Below are positions 16,746-26,266 of a stretch of 43,199 nucleotides of DNA, piece after piece; positions within the stretch are counted from its first letter, which is position 1, and each line of letters starts with the position of its first letter. The notes under the pieces are model-generated. The model searched no databases. It was given only the letters and a program-made list of their open reading frames with translations, and had not been told where the DNA came from. The stretch spans positions 1 through 43,199 of the forward strand of contig JAFZKT010000075.1 of the NCBI GenBank assembly GCA_017553545.1, in the 5' to 3' direction. A program made the translations under genes and the position numbers. Source of the DNA: Bacteroidales bacterium (lineage in GTDB: Bacteria; Bacteroidota; Bacteroidia; Bacteroidales; UBA932).

Positions 16746-18736
16746 AGTACACCGTACTTCTTACCGTATTCCAACATCTGTCCCAGATAGTCGTCCGTGT
16801 AGACCACTTCGTAGTCTTTGACGCTGCCGTCATCGGCCAGGACGGGACGGATTTCCGGGTTGACGAAACCGCCGTAGGGTTTGAGGTTCAGGGCTTCGTA
16901 GCGGGCTTTCACCTCCTTGTGAAGCTCAGGATCGATATGCACGGCATAGGTCTCCACGAGGGCCTTTCCGGCCTCATAGTCGCCTTCGCTCTTGATGCGC
17001 TGGATTTCGGCCAGAAGCTCTGCAAACAGGCCGCGCAGTTTCTCATAGTCGTTCACCACGAAATAGGTCTTGCCGTCGCGCACTTTCTTCTCGATGACAT
17101 TGTCCGCTGCACCCTTCTCATAGCACCATTCGGCGATGAGTTTGCGGTTCTGCATATGGGCCTCCGTGTTCGGCCGGCCCAGTTCCACGCGGGTGAACTG
17201 CACCATGAGGCCGTTGCGGATGAATCCGGCATATTCGGCTTTATAGGCCTCCGGATCCGGCATGATGCCCAGTTCCACCAGCTTCGGATCCGCCGCGAAA
17301 TACAGACCGAAGAGGTCTGCCCGGGCTTCTTCCAGGGCCGATGCATACTCGCCCATGGCCGTGGAGCTTACGCCGGGCAGGAGCTGCCCGCTGCCGTGTC
17401 CCAGGCACTCGTGGAGGTCCGTGTGGATGTTGCCGGCGATGCTGCTCCATTTCTCGGACAGGGCCACTTCTTCCTCGCTGTAGGCGAATTCCTTGAGGGT
17501 GCTGGTGGGCATTTCTTTGGCCGAGAAGTCATAGGTGTCGTGGATGTTGGCGATGGTCACGCTCTTCGAGCCGTGTTCCTTGCGGATCCAGTCTGCGTTG
17601 GGAAGATTGATGCCGATGGGCGTAGAGGGATAGCTGTCGCCGGCGAGGCATACCGCATTGATGACCTTGGCGCTCACGCCCTTCACCTTCGCTTTCTTGA
17701 AGCGCGGGTCCACGGGGGAATGATCTTCAAACCACTGGGCGTTGGCGGAAAGGATTTCCGTGCGCTTGGAGGCTTCGAAGTCCTTGATGTTGACGTAGCC
17801 TTCCCAGGAAGCCTTGCGGCCCAGCGGGTCATTATAGTCCTCGATGAAGCCGTTGATGAAGTCCACCGTGCCGACGGTGTCCTTCACCCACTCGATGTTG
17901 AATTCGTCCCATTTGCGGAGGTCGCCGGTCTGATAATACTCGATCAGCAGCCCCAGCGCGCGCTTCTGGATGTCGTTTTCCGCCACCTCGCGGGCCTTGG
18001 AGAGCTGCTCGCAGATCTTCTCGATGGCGGGGGAGTAGATGCCGCCCACCTTCCAGGGGAGTTCCTGCACTTTTCCATCGGCCCCCTTCACCACCTTGGT
18101 ATTGAGGCCGTAGGAGATGGGATGCGGGTCACTCGGGTCCACGATACCGGCGTAATACTTTTCCACCTCTCCGCGTGTGACGCCTTCGTAGAAGTTCACG
18201 GCCGATGCCGCCACGATGTCCCCGGAAGTTTCCGTGGAACGCCGCTGCGGGTAGATGGCGGGGTTGTAGATGACCTCCAGCAGCCCGTCATCGGCCACAC
18301 CGGCCTGCGCCAGCAGGGAAGCGAAATACTCCCGAGGGCAGGCGGGGAAAAACTTGTCCTCCGCGTAATGATGGTGGATGCCGTTGGAGAAGAACACGCG
18401 CTTGGCATAGACCAGGAAATCCTGATAATCCGGCGTGTCCGCTGCAGGTACTTTTTCCAGAATGGCCTCCAGGGCATGGCGCACGCGCAGGTTATCCTTG
18501 CAGTTCTGGTCCCAGAGGATGTCCCGCCCGTATTTGGCGGCTTCCGCCAGATAATAGGCGTATTCCTTCTGCTGGAGCGTAAGATTCTCCCAGCCGGGAA
18601 TCTGATAGCGCATTACTTTCAAATCGGCAAAAGTGTCGATAGTATACTTGAAATCCGCCTCTTTGGCCGGATTGTTGCAACTGCTCAGCAGCGCGGCGAG
18701 ACTGGCCGTAATCATTATTGCAAAGAGTTTTCTCAT
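16742..18736 (-). CDS. M49-family dipeptidyl-peptidase (DPP III-like) lipoprotein
   Basis: A 664-residue metallopeptidase with a lipoprotein signal (LLSSC, Cys20). The zinc signature is HECLGH (His442, Glu443, His447), the HEXXGH form unique to family M49. The third ligand helix is EEARADL (469-475). DPP III enzymes remove dipeptides from peptide N-termini. Bacteroidota versions are periplasmic or surface-anchored, as the signal here implies. It is upstream of and coupled to xerD, with no obvious functional link, and divergent from a C11 peptidase gene across a 52-base gap with two back-to-back promoters. Confidence 0.93.
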   Translation of the reverse strand: MRKLFAIMITASLAALLSSCNNPAKEADFKYTIDTFADLKVMRYQIPGWENLTLQQKEYAYYLAEAAKYGRDILWDQNCKDNLRVRHALEAILEKVPAADTPDYQDFLVYAKRVFFSNGIHHHYAEDKFFPACPREYFASLLAQAGVADDGLLEVIYNPAIYPQRRSTETSGDIVAASAVNFYEGVTRGEVEKYYAGIVDPSDPHPISYGLNTKVVKGADGKVQELPWKVGGIYSPAIEKICEQLSKAREVAENDIQKRALGLLIEYYQTGDLRKWDEFNIEWVKDTVGTVDFINGFIEDYNDPLGRKASWEGYVNIKDFEASKRTEILSANAQWFEDHSPVDPRFKKAKVKGVSAKVINAVCLAGDSYPSTPIGINLPNADWIRKEHGSKSVTIANIHDTYDFSAKEMPTSTLKEFAYSEEEVALSEKWSSIAGNIHTDLHECLGHGSGQLLPGVSSTAMGEYASALEEARADLFGLYFAADPKLVELGIMPDPEAYKAEYAGFIRNGLMVQFTRVELGRPNTEAHMQNRKLIAEWCYEKGAADNVIEKKVRDGKTYFVVNDYEKLRGLFAELLAEIQRIKSEGDYEAGKALVETYAVHIDPELHKEVKARYEALNLKPYGGFVNPEIRPVLADDGSVKDYEVVYTDDYLGQMLEYGKKYGVL

Positions 18737-18749
18737 AGTCTATTTTTTA

Positions 18750-18777
18750 CAAAGTTAACAAATAATCTCTATCTTTG
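18750..18777. promoter_or_regulatory. Back-to-back divergent promoters
   Basis: Minus strand: TAACTTTG (18757 to 18750) for the M49 gene. Plus strand: TATCTTTG (18770-18777) for the C11 gene, ATG 11 bases later. The -7 boxes are only 12 bases apart, so RNA polymerase probably cannot occupy both at once. No clear -33 TTG is seen for either. Confidence 0.65.
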
Positions 18778-18788
18778 TAATCTATAGT

Positions 18789-20093
18789 ATGCGCGCAAGA
18801 CGAATCATATTCTTCTTTGTCCTGGCCTTTGGCGTGGCCGTATCCTGCACCAGGGATGACGACTTCTCCTTCGGTCCGGGGCGGGGAAGTACGTCTCCAG
18901 CGGCGCCCAGGGAGCCCATTCCGGAAGAAAGCTTTGACAAAGTGTTCCTGATGGTTTCCGGCGGACACAACAACATTTCCCACTATATTACGGCAGACCA
19001 GCGGGATATGGAGCGGAACTGGCTGCCCGGCGGCACGCCGGAAGACAAAGACGTGCTGGTGTTCCTTTCCCGTGTGAACCGGACCGCCGGTTTTGCCAAT
19101 ACGGAGGTTCCCGTGCTGTACCGGATGTACCGTTGTGCCGATGGTTCTGTTCGCCGGGATACGCTGCATCGCTGGGGGGAGGAAGACCGTCTGTTCAAGG
19201 ACGGCAGCGTCCTGCATGATGCCCTGGCAATGATCCGCAGGCGTTTCCCGGCCAAGAGTTACGGGATGGTGGTCTCTTCCCACGGCACCGGCTGGCTGCC
19301 GCCGCGCTATTATTGGAATCCGTACAAGTTTGAGAAGGGAACGCTTTCCGCTCCCGGTAAAAGGAGCATCGGGGACGACACAGACGGAGACGTCACCAAT
19401 GAGATGCCGCTGATGGATTTCATCGCAGCCATTCCCTATAAATTGGACTATATACTCATAGACTGCTGCCTCTGCGGCGGCGTGGAAGTGGCCTGGGGCC
19501 TTCGCGGAAAAGCGGATTACGTGGGCTTTTCCCAGACGGAGATTCTGGCCGACGGCTTCGACTACAAGAAGATCGTGCGGCGGCTGATTGGCGGCGCGGT
19601 GCCGGATGCGGAAGCCGTCTGCCGTGACTATTTCGCCCAGTATGGGGAGAACGGCAGTGCCACCATTTCGCTGGTGGATACGCGTGAAATGGATGATCTG
19701 GCTTCCGTTTGCGCTACACTTTTCGAAAAATACCGCGCGCAACTCTCCGTTCTGGACGGCGGCGTGGACGACGATTGGGAAAGCACCAACTACGGCAATT
19801 ACAAAGTGCAGGGCTATTTCCGCTATGACCGCCACTATTTCTATGATTTGGAAGACATCCTCCTGAAGGTTGGGATTACGGAAGACGAACACGCGCAGCT
19901 CACTGCGGCGCTGAACCGCTGTGTCCTGTACAAGGCTCATTCGAACTCTTTCATGGCCGGCACCTGGGATGGTTTCCCCATCAGAATCCACAGCGGCTTT
20001 TCGATGTATCTTCCCTCCATGGGAACTGACTTACTGAACAACTATTACGTTAATAATATCGCCTGGAACCAGGCAACGCATCTAATACAATGA
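18789..20093 (+). CDS. Clostripain-family (C11) cysteine peptidase, lipoprotein
   Basis: A 434-residue lipoprotein with signal peptide and Cys20 (AVSC). It has the C11/clostripain catalytic pair: His165 in SSHGTGW and Cys227 in DCCLCGGVEVAWGLR, matching the family D-x-C-x3-(V)E-x-A pattern. FSQTEILADGFDYKKIVRRL follows as in the family. These enzymes cleave after basic residues and are calcium- or self-activated. It overlaps sppA by 4 bases (ATGA). No propeptide cleavage site can be assigned with confidence. Confidence 0.85.
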   Translation: MRARRIIFFFVLAFGVAVSCTRDDDFSFGPGRGSTSPAAPREPIPEESFDKVFLMVSGGHNNISHYITADQRDMERNWLPGGTPEDKDVLVFLSRVNRTAGFANTEVPVLYRMYRCADGSVRRDTLHRWGEEDRLFKDGSVLHDALAMIRRRFPAKSYGMVVSSHGTGWLPPRYYWNPYKFEKGTLSAPGKRSIGDDTDGDVTNEMPLMDFIAAIPYKLDYILIDCCLCGGVEVAWGLRGKADYVGFSQTEILADGFDYKKIVRRLIGGAVPDAEAVCRDYFAQYGENGSATISLVDTREMDDLASVCATLFEKYRAQLSVLDGGVDDDWESTNYGNYKVQGYFRYDRHYFYDLEDILLKVGITEDEHAQLTAALNRCVLYKAHSNSFMAGTWDGFPIRIHSGFSMYLPSMGTDLLNNYYVNNIAWNQATHLIQ

Positions 20094-21871
20094 AGGATTT
20101 TGTAAAAACCATGCTGGCCGTGATCTGCGGCTACATCGTGCTGAAACTCATCGGCCTCATCATTTTTATCATCTTCCTGGTCTGCGCCTTCTCGTCCGGC
20201 TCTTCCTCCATTCCCAAAAACGGAGTGCTGGATCTGGACCTGTCCAACTTCAACATTGCCGAGCAGACGGAAGAGAGCCCCATGCCCAGTTCCACATCTT
20301 TCCTTGGCGGCGATATGTCCATGGTCCCTTCCATCGGCATTCGTGACGCGGTGGAGGCCCTGAGAGCGGCGGCCGATGACCCCGGCATCCCCTGTGTGCT
20401 GCTTCGCGCCGACGGCTTTTCCGGCGGGGTGGCCGACGTAGTGGAACTCCGCGCGGCCCTGACGGAATTCCGTCGCAGCGGCAAACCCGTCATCGCCTAC
20501 ACGGAGAATCCCGGTAACGCTTCCTACTTCCTTTCCACCGTGGCCGACAAGATTTACATGGGCAAGCAGCACGGGGGAAACAATATGCTCATCGGCGTTT
20601 CCAGCCAGATGATCTACCTCAAGGATATCCTGGATAAACTGGGCGTGCATGTGCAGCTGATCCGTCATGGGAAATACAAGAGTGCGGGTGAGATGTTCAT
20701 CCGGAGCAGCTCTTCCCCCGAAAACCGTGAGCAGAACCAGCAGATGGTGAACTCCCTGTGGAAGTGCTACGGGGGTGTCGCGGCAGCCGCCCGTGAGATT
20801 CCGGAGGAGGACTTCAACGCTCTCATCGACAACCTGTCCCTCAATCTCCCGGAGGATTTCCTCGCCCATGGCCTGGTGGATGCGCTGGTCTCGCACGAGG
20901 AACTGGTGCAGAAACTCTGCATCATGGCCCGGGTGGAAGACGCCGATCATCTGGCCCTGATTCCCTTTGTGGATTATACGCTGGCTAAAAAGGAGGAGCA
21001 GCCGGGCCGCATTCAGGTGGCTGTTCTGCATATGGACGGTGAAATAGTGGAGGGGAAGGACGACTATGACAACATTGCGGCGGACCGCTTCGTGCAGGAG
21101 ATAGACAGGCTCCGCAAGAATCAGGACGTGAAGGCCGTGGTCCTTCGCGTGAATTCTCCCGGCGGCAGCGTGAGCGCTTCGGAGAAGATCCGCGCCGCCC
21201 TGGACCTGCTCCAGAAAGAAAAACCGCTGGTGGCCTCCTTCGGCAACTATGCGGCTTCCGGCGGATACTGGATTTCAAACGGTTGCCAGAAGATTTATGC
21301 CAATCCTACATCCATTACCGGTTCCATCGGCGTTTTCTCCATGATTCCCGAATTCTCGGACGTCACCAAGAAGGTGGGTGTGGGCATTGAGACCGTGGGC
21401 TCCAACAAGCACAGTGACATGTTCTCTCTGGTCCGTCCCTTCGATACGCAGGAACTGGCTTTTATGCAGGCTTCCGTGGAAGACATTTATGAGCGTTTCG
21501 TGAATCTGGTGGCCGAAGGCCGCGGGATGGAACCCGACGCCGTGGACGCTATTGCCCAGGGCCGTGTGTGGACCGGGGCCGATGCTCTGGAGATTGGCCT
21601 GGTGGATGAGCTGGGCACCCTGCAGGATGCCATCGCCTATGCCGCTGCCCTTGCGGACTTCACCTCCAGCGACCAGTACAGCGTGGCGGACTATCCCGAA
21701 CCGCTTACTTTCCTCCAGCAGTTGATGCTTTCCTTCGGTGAAAGCCCGCAGGAGCCCACCATCCTGGAAGATACGCCCTTCGAAGGTCTCTCCAAGGCCG
21801 TTCGCGCCCTGAAAGCCCGCGAGCCCGGCGTGGTCTACGCCCGCCTGCCGTATGCGATGGAGATTCGCTAG
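20090..21871 (+). CDS. sppA: Signal peptide peptidase SppA (67K type)
   Basis: A 593-residue SppA with tandem S49 domains and one N-terminal membrane segment (about 15-35). The catalytic dyad is split between domains as in E. coli SppA: Lys197 in GKYKSAGE (first half) and Ser390 in NYAASGGYW (second half). VVLRVNSPGGSVSASEKIR is the conserved oxyanion region. It degrades remnant signal peptides at the membrane. It is translationally coupled to the C11 peptidase gene and is the last gene before the RAYT locus. Confidence 0.95.
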   Translation: MKDFVKTMLAVICGYIVLKLIGLIIFIIFLVCAFSSGSSSIPKNGVLDLDLSNFNIAEQTEESPMPSSTSFLGGDMSMVPSIGIRDAVEALRAAADDPGIPCVLLRADGFSGGVADVVELRAALTEFRRSGKPVIAYTENPGNASYFLSTVADKIYMGKQHGGNNMLIGVSSQMIYLKDILDKLGVHVQLIRHGKYKSAGEMFIRSSSSPENREQNQQMVNSLWKCYGGVAAAAREIPEEDFNALIDNLSLNLPEDFLAHGLVDALVSHEELVQKLCIMARVEDADHLALIPFVDYTLAKKEEQPGRIQVAVLHMDGEIVEGKDDYDNIAADRFVQEIDRLRKNQDVKAVVLRVNSPGGSVSASEKIRAALDLLQKEKPLVASFGNYAASGGYWISNGCQKIYANPTSITGSIGVFSMIPEFSDVTKKVGVGIETVGSNKHSDMFSLVRPFDTQELAFMQASVEDIYERFVNLVAEGRGMEPDAVDAIAQGRVWTGADALEIGLVDELGTLQDAIAYAAALADFTSSDQYSVADYPEPLTFLQQLMLSFGESPQEPTILEDTPFEGLSKAVRALKAREPGVVYARLPYAMEIR

Positions 21872-21974
21872 GGCGTCTCTGCTAACCCTACCGACTGCCA
21901 GCTCTCTGCCGATACGGCTCTGCCGCCCCGCCAGCCTCGCTCTGCTATCCCACTGGCCCCGCCATGCCGACTGC
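21872..21974. other. Non-coding spacer after sppA
   Basis: C-rich, pyrimidine-biased sequence without a plausible gene. A 12-base direct repeat CCGACTGCCAGC occurs at 21890-21901 and 21967-21978, the second running into the palindromic repeat. No T-run terminator is visible for sppA. Confidence 0.5.
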
Positions 21975-22076
21975 CAGCACGGCTGAACCCAACTATTTGC
22001 CATTTTTTCACGCTCCGGTGTGCTCCAGCATGGCGGAACCTCAGTATTCGGCAAATATTCACGCTCCCGCGTGCTG
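21975..22076 (+). repeat. REP-like dimeric palindrome, copy A
   Basis: Two tandem 51-base half-units (21975-22025, 22026-22076). Each begins with a CAGCA-type arm and ends with an inverted GCTCC-n-GTGCT arm around an AT-rich centre (AACCCAACTATTTGCC...TTTTTTCACGCTCC in the first). It ends 4 bases before the RAYT stop codon. Same orientation as copy B, opposite to copy C. Confidence 0.85.
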
Positions 22077-22080
22077 GGAG

Positions 22081-23001
22081 CTATTTGTAACGATAGTCTT
22101 TCGCATTTAGAAACTGTTTGACAAGATGTTCTGACAGCTTGATTGCGGGGGCAATAACGGTTTCAGTCAAACCATAGCGTTTATTGAGGGTGACTGCCAA
22201 TAGCCCCTTTTCATTTGGCGTCAGTTCACGCAGCCATTTTCGCGGATACAAACTTCTCATTGTTGTATTAACCATATCGTCCACTTCTTCAGTAGACCAG
22301 TCTACCGCTTCTCCCAGTTCTGTTGCTACGTGGACGAAGGATTCATAGTCTTTTACCAGGCGGGTCATATACTTTTTTGCTTTTATAAACAGACCACGGA
22401 CCTTTTCTATTTGGACAAAGTTTCGCGGAAGAACTCCCAGTTCCGAATGGATTTCCCAATCATCCGGCATTTTAATGTCTGAGCCAATCAGTTCTTTTAT
22501 ATGGGTATCCGGCAATTCTTTAACTCTTTTTCCGCGAATCGCATCTCCCAATTCGTTAAATAAGAGATAATCCGATCCCCAGCGATAACCCCCAGGGACA
22601 CAGATGTCCTTTTCGTAAGCATTGCGGGCCACATAAATCACATGATCTTCCAGTGATTTTACATCTTCGATGGGAGTCAGTTTGAACCAATAGTCCTTTG
22701 GGAGAGGACCGTTACCATCCTTGATTAACCGAGCATTTATTCTGCGCTTCAAGAAATAGAACACCATAAGGCATTGCTCGCCCGTTGCGCTCATCACTGC
22801 ATGCAGATGGTTTGGCATCAGTTCAAAAACATAAATCTTCACCGGAAAGAGAAGGCTGGCCAATGCCATCGACGACATCCCGAACTTATACTGGTCGTCG
22901 CCGTGAAACAGTAAACCGTCCCGCCATCCGTCGGTGGACAGGTGATAATACCCCTTGGGAAGTGAGCGAATCTCCAGCCGCTCTTTTTGTCTTTTATCCA
23001 T
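22081..23001 (-). CDS. REP-associated tyrosine transposase (Y1/IS200-like, RAYT)
   Basis: A 306-residue protein when started at ATG 23001. A TTG 18 bases further upstream would overlap the promoter. HUH motif: MPNHLHAVM with His65 and His67. The probable nucleophile is Tyr123 in VIYVARNAY, matching the Y-x-x-x-N-P block of Y1 transposases. About 170 further residues follow, including a possible C-terminal HTH (TPNEKGLLAVTLNKRYGLTETVIAPAIKLSEHLVKQFL), longer than IS200 TnpA. RAYTs nick and join single-stranded REP hairpins and are usually not self-mobile. Base composition is more AT-rich than its neighbours, suggesting acquisition. A probable promoter is TTG-N20-CAACTTTG on the minus strand (23036 to 23006), leaving almost no leader. 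Confidence 0.85.
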   Translation of the reverse strand: MDKRQKERLEIRSLPKGYYHLSTDGWRDGLLFHGDDQYKFGMSSMALASLLFPVKIYVFELMPNHLHAVMSATGEQCLMVFYFLKRRINARLIKDGNGPLPKDYWFKLTPIEDVKSLEDHVIYVARNAYEKDICVPGGYRWGSDYLLFNELGDAIRGKRVKELPDTHIKELIGSDIKMPDDWEIHSELGVLPRNFVQIEKVRGLFIKAKKYMTRLVKDYESFVHVATELGEAVDWSTEEVDDMVNTTMRSLYPRKWLRELTPNEKGLLAVTLNKRYGLTETVIAPAIKLSEHLVKQFLNAKDYRYK

Positions 23002-23185
23002 AGGGCAAAGTTGCGCCAAGTTAGCCGTTTCAGCAAAAATGAAACGGCTAATTGAAAAAAACGGCCCCGGGATGCGCCGAGTGACCGATCCCAGCTAAAA
23101 GACAGACCTATTTTAGCGGGTAAAAAACGGCTGGAATGAAAGCGTTTTCTTGCAGATGCTGTACAATCCCCTCCCGGCAAAAGGT
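23002..23185. other. Non-coding region upstream of the RAYT gene with inverted repeats
   Basis: Contains a perfect 12-bp inverted repeat TTAGCCGTTTCA/TGAAACGGCTAA (23021-23032 with 23040-23051, loop GCAAAAA) overlapping the RAYT promoter. A 7-bp repeat GCTAAAA/TTTTAGC lies at 23094-23100 with 23111-23117. Three A-run plus ACGG blocks recur (around 23043, 23057 and 23124). TGCTGTACAA near 23158 also occurs inverted beside copy C. No gene is visible. Confidence 0.55.
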
Positions 23186-23288
23186 CAGCACGCCGGAACC
23201 CAACTATTCGCCATTTTTTTTACGCTCCGGGGTGCTCCAGCACTGGGGAACCCGTAAAATCGCCAAATATTCACGCTCCCGTGTGCTG
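23186..23288 (+). repeat. REP-like dimeric palindrome, copy B
   Basis: Half-units at 23186-23237 and 23238-23288, aligning along their whole length with copy A (shared GGAACCCAACTATT, CATTTTTT, ACGCTCCGG, GTGCTCCAGCA, CAAATATTCACGCTCCCG). It lies 184 bases upstream of the RAYT start. Confidence 0.85.
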
Positions 23289-23361
23289 AGGCGAGGGAGA
23301 CGAGGACGGATTCACATGCAGTGTGGTATACACAGCAATCTGTGTGAGTCAGTGCCAGCCG
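23289..23361. other. Spacer between repeat copy B and the AddB-like gene
   Basis: 73 bases with short self-complementary stretches (GTGTGGTATACAC and neighbours) but no recognisable gene or terminator. Confidence 0.4.
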
Positions 23362-26193
23362 CTACCGCCCGCAAAGACTCTTGAACGGACACCAGGAGCA
23401 AGTCTTATTATCACCTTTCCGCTCCCATGGGACGGAAGGGTCCGTTATTTCTGCCAGCAAGTTCTGCAACCCCTCGGTGGCCAGGCGGCCGAATTCCGCA
23501 CTTTCCGGACTTTCCGGCGCAGCCTCGCCATAGAGCCGTCCGGTGCTATAAATGGCATTGACCAGCGGCTCCCGGATGCCCAGGTCCCTGCGGGCCAGTT
23601 CATCGTAAATAAATAGCTGGAGGGCGATTTTTGGTCGTTTGTCGTTTTCCGGGCCAAAGAGTTTTTCGGCCACCTTTGCCGCGCTTTCGTCCGTAATGAG
23701 TATCTCGCTGTCCTCTACCCGTCCGGTCTTGTAGTCCACGATACGCACCTGCCCGGGCCGATAGCTGTCTATGCGGTCAATGAATCCTTTGAACCGATAG
23801 CCGTTCCACTCCATCCTGCAAGGCTTTTCAAGGCCGATGATACGAAATCCCTCAGACCCGGACGCTTCCAGCAGGCGGGCGTCGTGATTGAGCGTCCGGA
23901 GCACATAGTCCAGGATAACTCCTTCCAGTACCAGGTTCCGTCCTGTTACTTCGAAGCTGTGCATCTGGGCAAGTACTTCCTCTCGGACCATTTTCTTCAG
24001 ACGGGTTCTGTCCTTCCGCCAGGCTTCTATGTCGGCGCGCGTCACCATGGCGAGTCCATCATAAAGATGTTGCATCACCTTATGGAAAGCGTTTCCAAAC
24101 ATGCCGGAATCCATGGCTTCGGCCACCTCTTCTTCTTCCTCCAGCCCCTCCACCGCCTGGTAGTAGAATTTGGCCGGGCAATCCAGATAATTCTTCAGGA
24201 TGGAGGCCGATAACTCCTTATTCCGCACCACCGCCACATGCTCTTCCGTCTTGACGATGGGTTCGGGGGGCGATACCGGCTGGAGGAAGGTGACCGCCAC
24301 CCGGCGAGACAGATTCACCTGAGCGGAAAACAGATATTCCAATTGCTTGACATATCGGCTTTCTTCTCCGCTTTTGAGGCCTTCCGTGCGGCTGTCGTAG
24401 AGAATCCATACCTTTTCCGGACGCTGGATCATCCGATAGAAATAATAGGCCCAGACGGCGTCCTGGTATTCATAAGTGGGCAGGCCGAAAGCCTTCCGCA
24501 GTTCCGGCGGGATGAACGAAGCATTGGCGCTCCGCCGCGGGAACATCCCCTCATTGGCACTAAGGATAATGAGGTTGCGAAAATCCAGGGCGCGGGTTTC
24601 CAGCGGCCCCATCACCTGCAGTCCTTCCAGCGGTTCGCCGCGGAAAGGGACGGAAATGCTTTCCAGCAGGCGTTCCAACAGGCGCAGGTGCGTGGCGGGC
24701 AGCACCTCCAGATCCGTATCCTGCAGCAGCGTCAGCTGGGTATGGCAGCGTTTGGCGAAATCCAGTTCCAGGAGCATGTCTCCCCCGGCAGAGAGATGGG
24801 CGCCTATATAGGAGAGCAGGTCCAGCAGATACTGCTCCATCCGGTGGTTGGCGGCGGCCGATGCTTCCGCAGGCGACGTGCAGACAACGCGGAAGATCAG
24901 TTTCAGGAGCGGACCGCCCTGCAGGTCTTGCAGGGGTATGTAGTATTTGGCATCGGCCTTTATCTTGCGGATGCAGGCAGCATCTTCCTCCGTGGAAAGC
25001 TTCTTTACGAGTCCAGACGAGAGCACTTCCCGCACAGTCCGGTGATAGAAGAACCAGTCATCGCCTTTTTTGCGTATTCTGAGTTGCAACGCTCCGACTG
25101 CTTTCAGCAGGCAGAAAACGGCACTGCCGCTCATGGGAAGGCCCATTGTCACGTTTACGCTTTCCTGCTCCGGAGGGAGGGAGTTCAGCAGCGGCAACAG
25201 GAGACTTTCGTCGGGCAGGACGAAGGCCGTTTCTTCGGGGTTTCCCGGGGTTGCATCGGCGAGAATCTGCGGGGCCAGTTTGGCCTGACCCACGGACGAA
25301 GGGACACTGATGACCGTGATTTCCGGCTTCCCGGAGCCTCCGCTGACGGGAAAGGCCTGCGGGAACTCCTCCAAGTTTTGCTTCATGAAGAAGGACGACT
25401 TATTCTTCCCGTCCCGGATGGCATCGCTCACGTAATCCCAAACGAAATCCGCCAACTGCGCATCGCGCATGCGCTTTAGCAGCAGATGCTCGCATGCGTT
25501 TAACGCATTAAGTCCGACGAAGACGAACTTTTCCGTCTCAGGAAAAACCGGCCTTAATACATCGGCCACAGATGTCCCGGCCTTCAGTTTGTCGGCGAGA
25601 AGCCTGTACATCCGGCCTTCGTAGGCCATTCCCTTTTCGCTCAGGGCGGCGTTGAAGTCACGATATACCGGATACAGGATATTCCACAGCCCCAGGAAGC
25701 GGTATTTCACCGGGTCTGTCTTTCCGTCCCTGAAATGCCCCAGGAATTGATTGATGGCCTCCTGCTGGTTTGTTGTCAGGTAGCTCATGTTGTCCTGGAT
25801 GGCCTTGAGTTCCTGCACGTTCCGCATCAGGGATCCGGCATCTGCCAGGAATTTGTCTACGTCATCGAAATCTGCCAGCATGGCATCTCCCCAGAAGATA
25901 AAATCGTCCAGCGGTTCCGCCTGCGGGTTCAGGCTTTTATACACCTTGTAGAGTTCCAGCAGCAGGGGCAGTTTGTCCGTTACCGTGACGCCGGAAAGAC
26001 GGGCGAAAAAGTCGTTGATGGTATACAGCGGAGGAAGCAGGATGGGATGGCCACTTCCGTTTTCCCGCACCAGATCTCCCAGGTACTTCTTGAAAAAGAC
26101 CAGGGACCTGCGGTTGGGAAAGACGAAACAGGTTTTTTCTATGTCGGGGCCTTGGAAATAGTGGGCGGCCACCTGCCTCAGGAACGGTACCAT
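23362..26193 (-). CDS. AddB-like PD-(D/E)XK nuclease
   Basis: A 943-residue protein with AddB architecture: an N-terminal helicase-like region lacking a good Walker A ([16 protein letters not shown] is the usual AddB opening), then a C-terminal nuclease. The nuclease core includes FIDRID and IVDYKTG (Asp820, Lys822). The iron-sulfur staple is complete: Cys672 in YLDCPAKF and Cys932, Cys935, Cys941 in [10 protein letters not shown]. With the AddA-like protein at 1376-4360 it would form an AddAB-type break-resection enzyme. The two genes are unlinked by 19 kb. The gene sits beside the RAYT locus but is intact. A weak minus-strand -7 box TATCTTTA (26210 to 26203) precedes the start. Confidence 0.9.
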   Translation of the reverse strand: MVPFLRQVAAHYFQGPDIEKTCFVFPNRRSLVFFKKYLGDLVRENGSGHPILLPPLYTINDFFARLSGVTVTDKLPLLLELYKVYKSLNPQAEPLDDFIFWGDAMLADFDDVDKFLADAGSLMRNVQELKAIQDNMSYLTTNQQEAINQFLGHFRDGKTDPVKYRFLGLWNILYPVYRDFNAALSEKGMAYEGRMYRLLADKLKAGTSVADVLRPVFPETEKFVFVGLNALNACEHLLLKRMRDAQLADFVWDYVSDAIRDGKNKSSFFMKQNLEEFPQAFPVSGGSGKPEITVISVPSSVGQAKLAPQILADATPGNPEETAFVLPDESLLLPLLNSLPPEQESVNVTMGLPMSGSAVFCLLKAVGALQLRIRKKGDDWFFYHRTVREVLSSGLVKKLSTEEDAACIRKIKADAKYYIPLQDLQGGPLLKLIFRVVCTSPAEASAAANHRMEQYLLDLLSYIGAHLSAGGDMLLELDFAKRCHTQLTLLQDTDLEVLPATHLRLLERLLESISVPFRGEPLEGLQVMGPLETRALDFRNLIILSANEGMFPRRSANASFIPPELRKAFGLPTYEYQDAVWAYYFYRMIQRPEKVWILYDSRTEGLKSGEESRYVKQLEYLFSAQVNLSRRVAVTFLQPVSPPEPIVKTEEHVAVVRNKELSASILKNYLDCPAKFYYQAVEGLEEEEEVAEAMDSGMFGNAFHKVMQHLYDGLAMVTRADIEAWRKDRTRLKKMVREEVLAQMHSFEVTGRNLVLEGVILDYVLRTLNHDARLLEASGSEGFRIIGLEKPCRMEWNGYRFKGFIDRIDSYRPGQVRIVDYKTGRVEDSEILITDESAAKVAEKLFGPENDKRPKIALQLFIYDELARRDLGIREPLVNAIYSTGRLYGEAAPESPESAEFGRLATEGLQNLLAEITDPSVPWERKGDNKTCSWCPFKSLCGR

Positions 26194-26233
26194 AATTTGT
26201 GATAAAGATAGTGAAATTCCCCGAAATATTCCC

Positions 26234-26241
26234 TATATTTG
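26234..26241 (+). promoter_or_regulatory. Promoter -7 box of the rubrerythrin gene
   Basis: TATATTTG, 25 bases before the ATG at 26267, in the short gap divergent from the AddB-like gene. No TTG is found at the expected spacing. Confidence 0.6.
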
Positions 26242-26266
26242 TCAAAACACTAAAAGACAACACCCT

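Larger units (their letters stand above)
21975..23288 (-). mobile_element. RAYT-REP module
   Basis: A Y1-transposase gene bracketed by two directly oriented copies of the same ~102-bp dimeric palindrome. This is the arrangement expected for a REP-associated tyrosine transposase and its REPtron. The boundaries given are the outer ends of the repeats; no target-site duplication was recognised. Confidence 0.6.

Noticed and set aside
16682-18787. A 701-codon open frame antisense to the M49 peptidase gene
   Set aside because: The opposite strand encodes a complete M49 enzyme with signal peptide, HECLGH and EEARAD. The antisense frame has no recognisable domains and arises from high GC and codon bias.
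21975-23288. Possibility that the repeats are a short CRISPR array
   Set aside because: The units are adjacent palindromes without spacers, and copies are separated by a transposase gene; there are no cas genes.
24238-25479. A 413-codon frame antisense to the AddB-like gene, and a similar one at 28548-29789 opposite the S9 peptidase
   Set aside because: Both mirror well-supported genes; their compositions (rich in Gln, Arg, His, Val) are typical of antisense frames.
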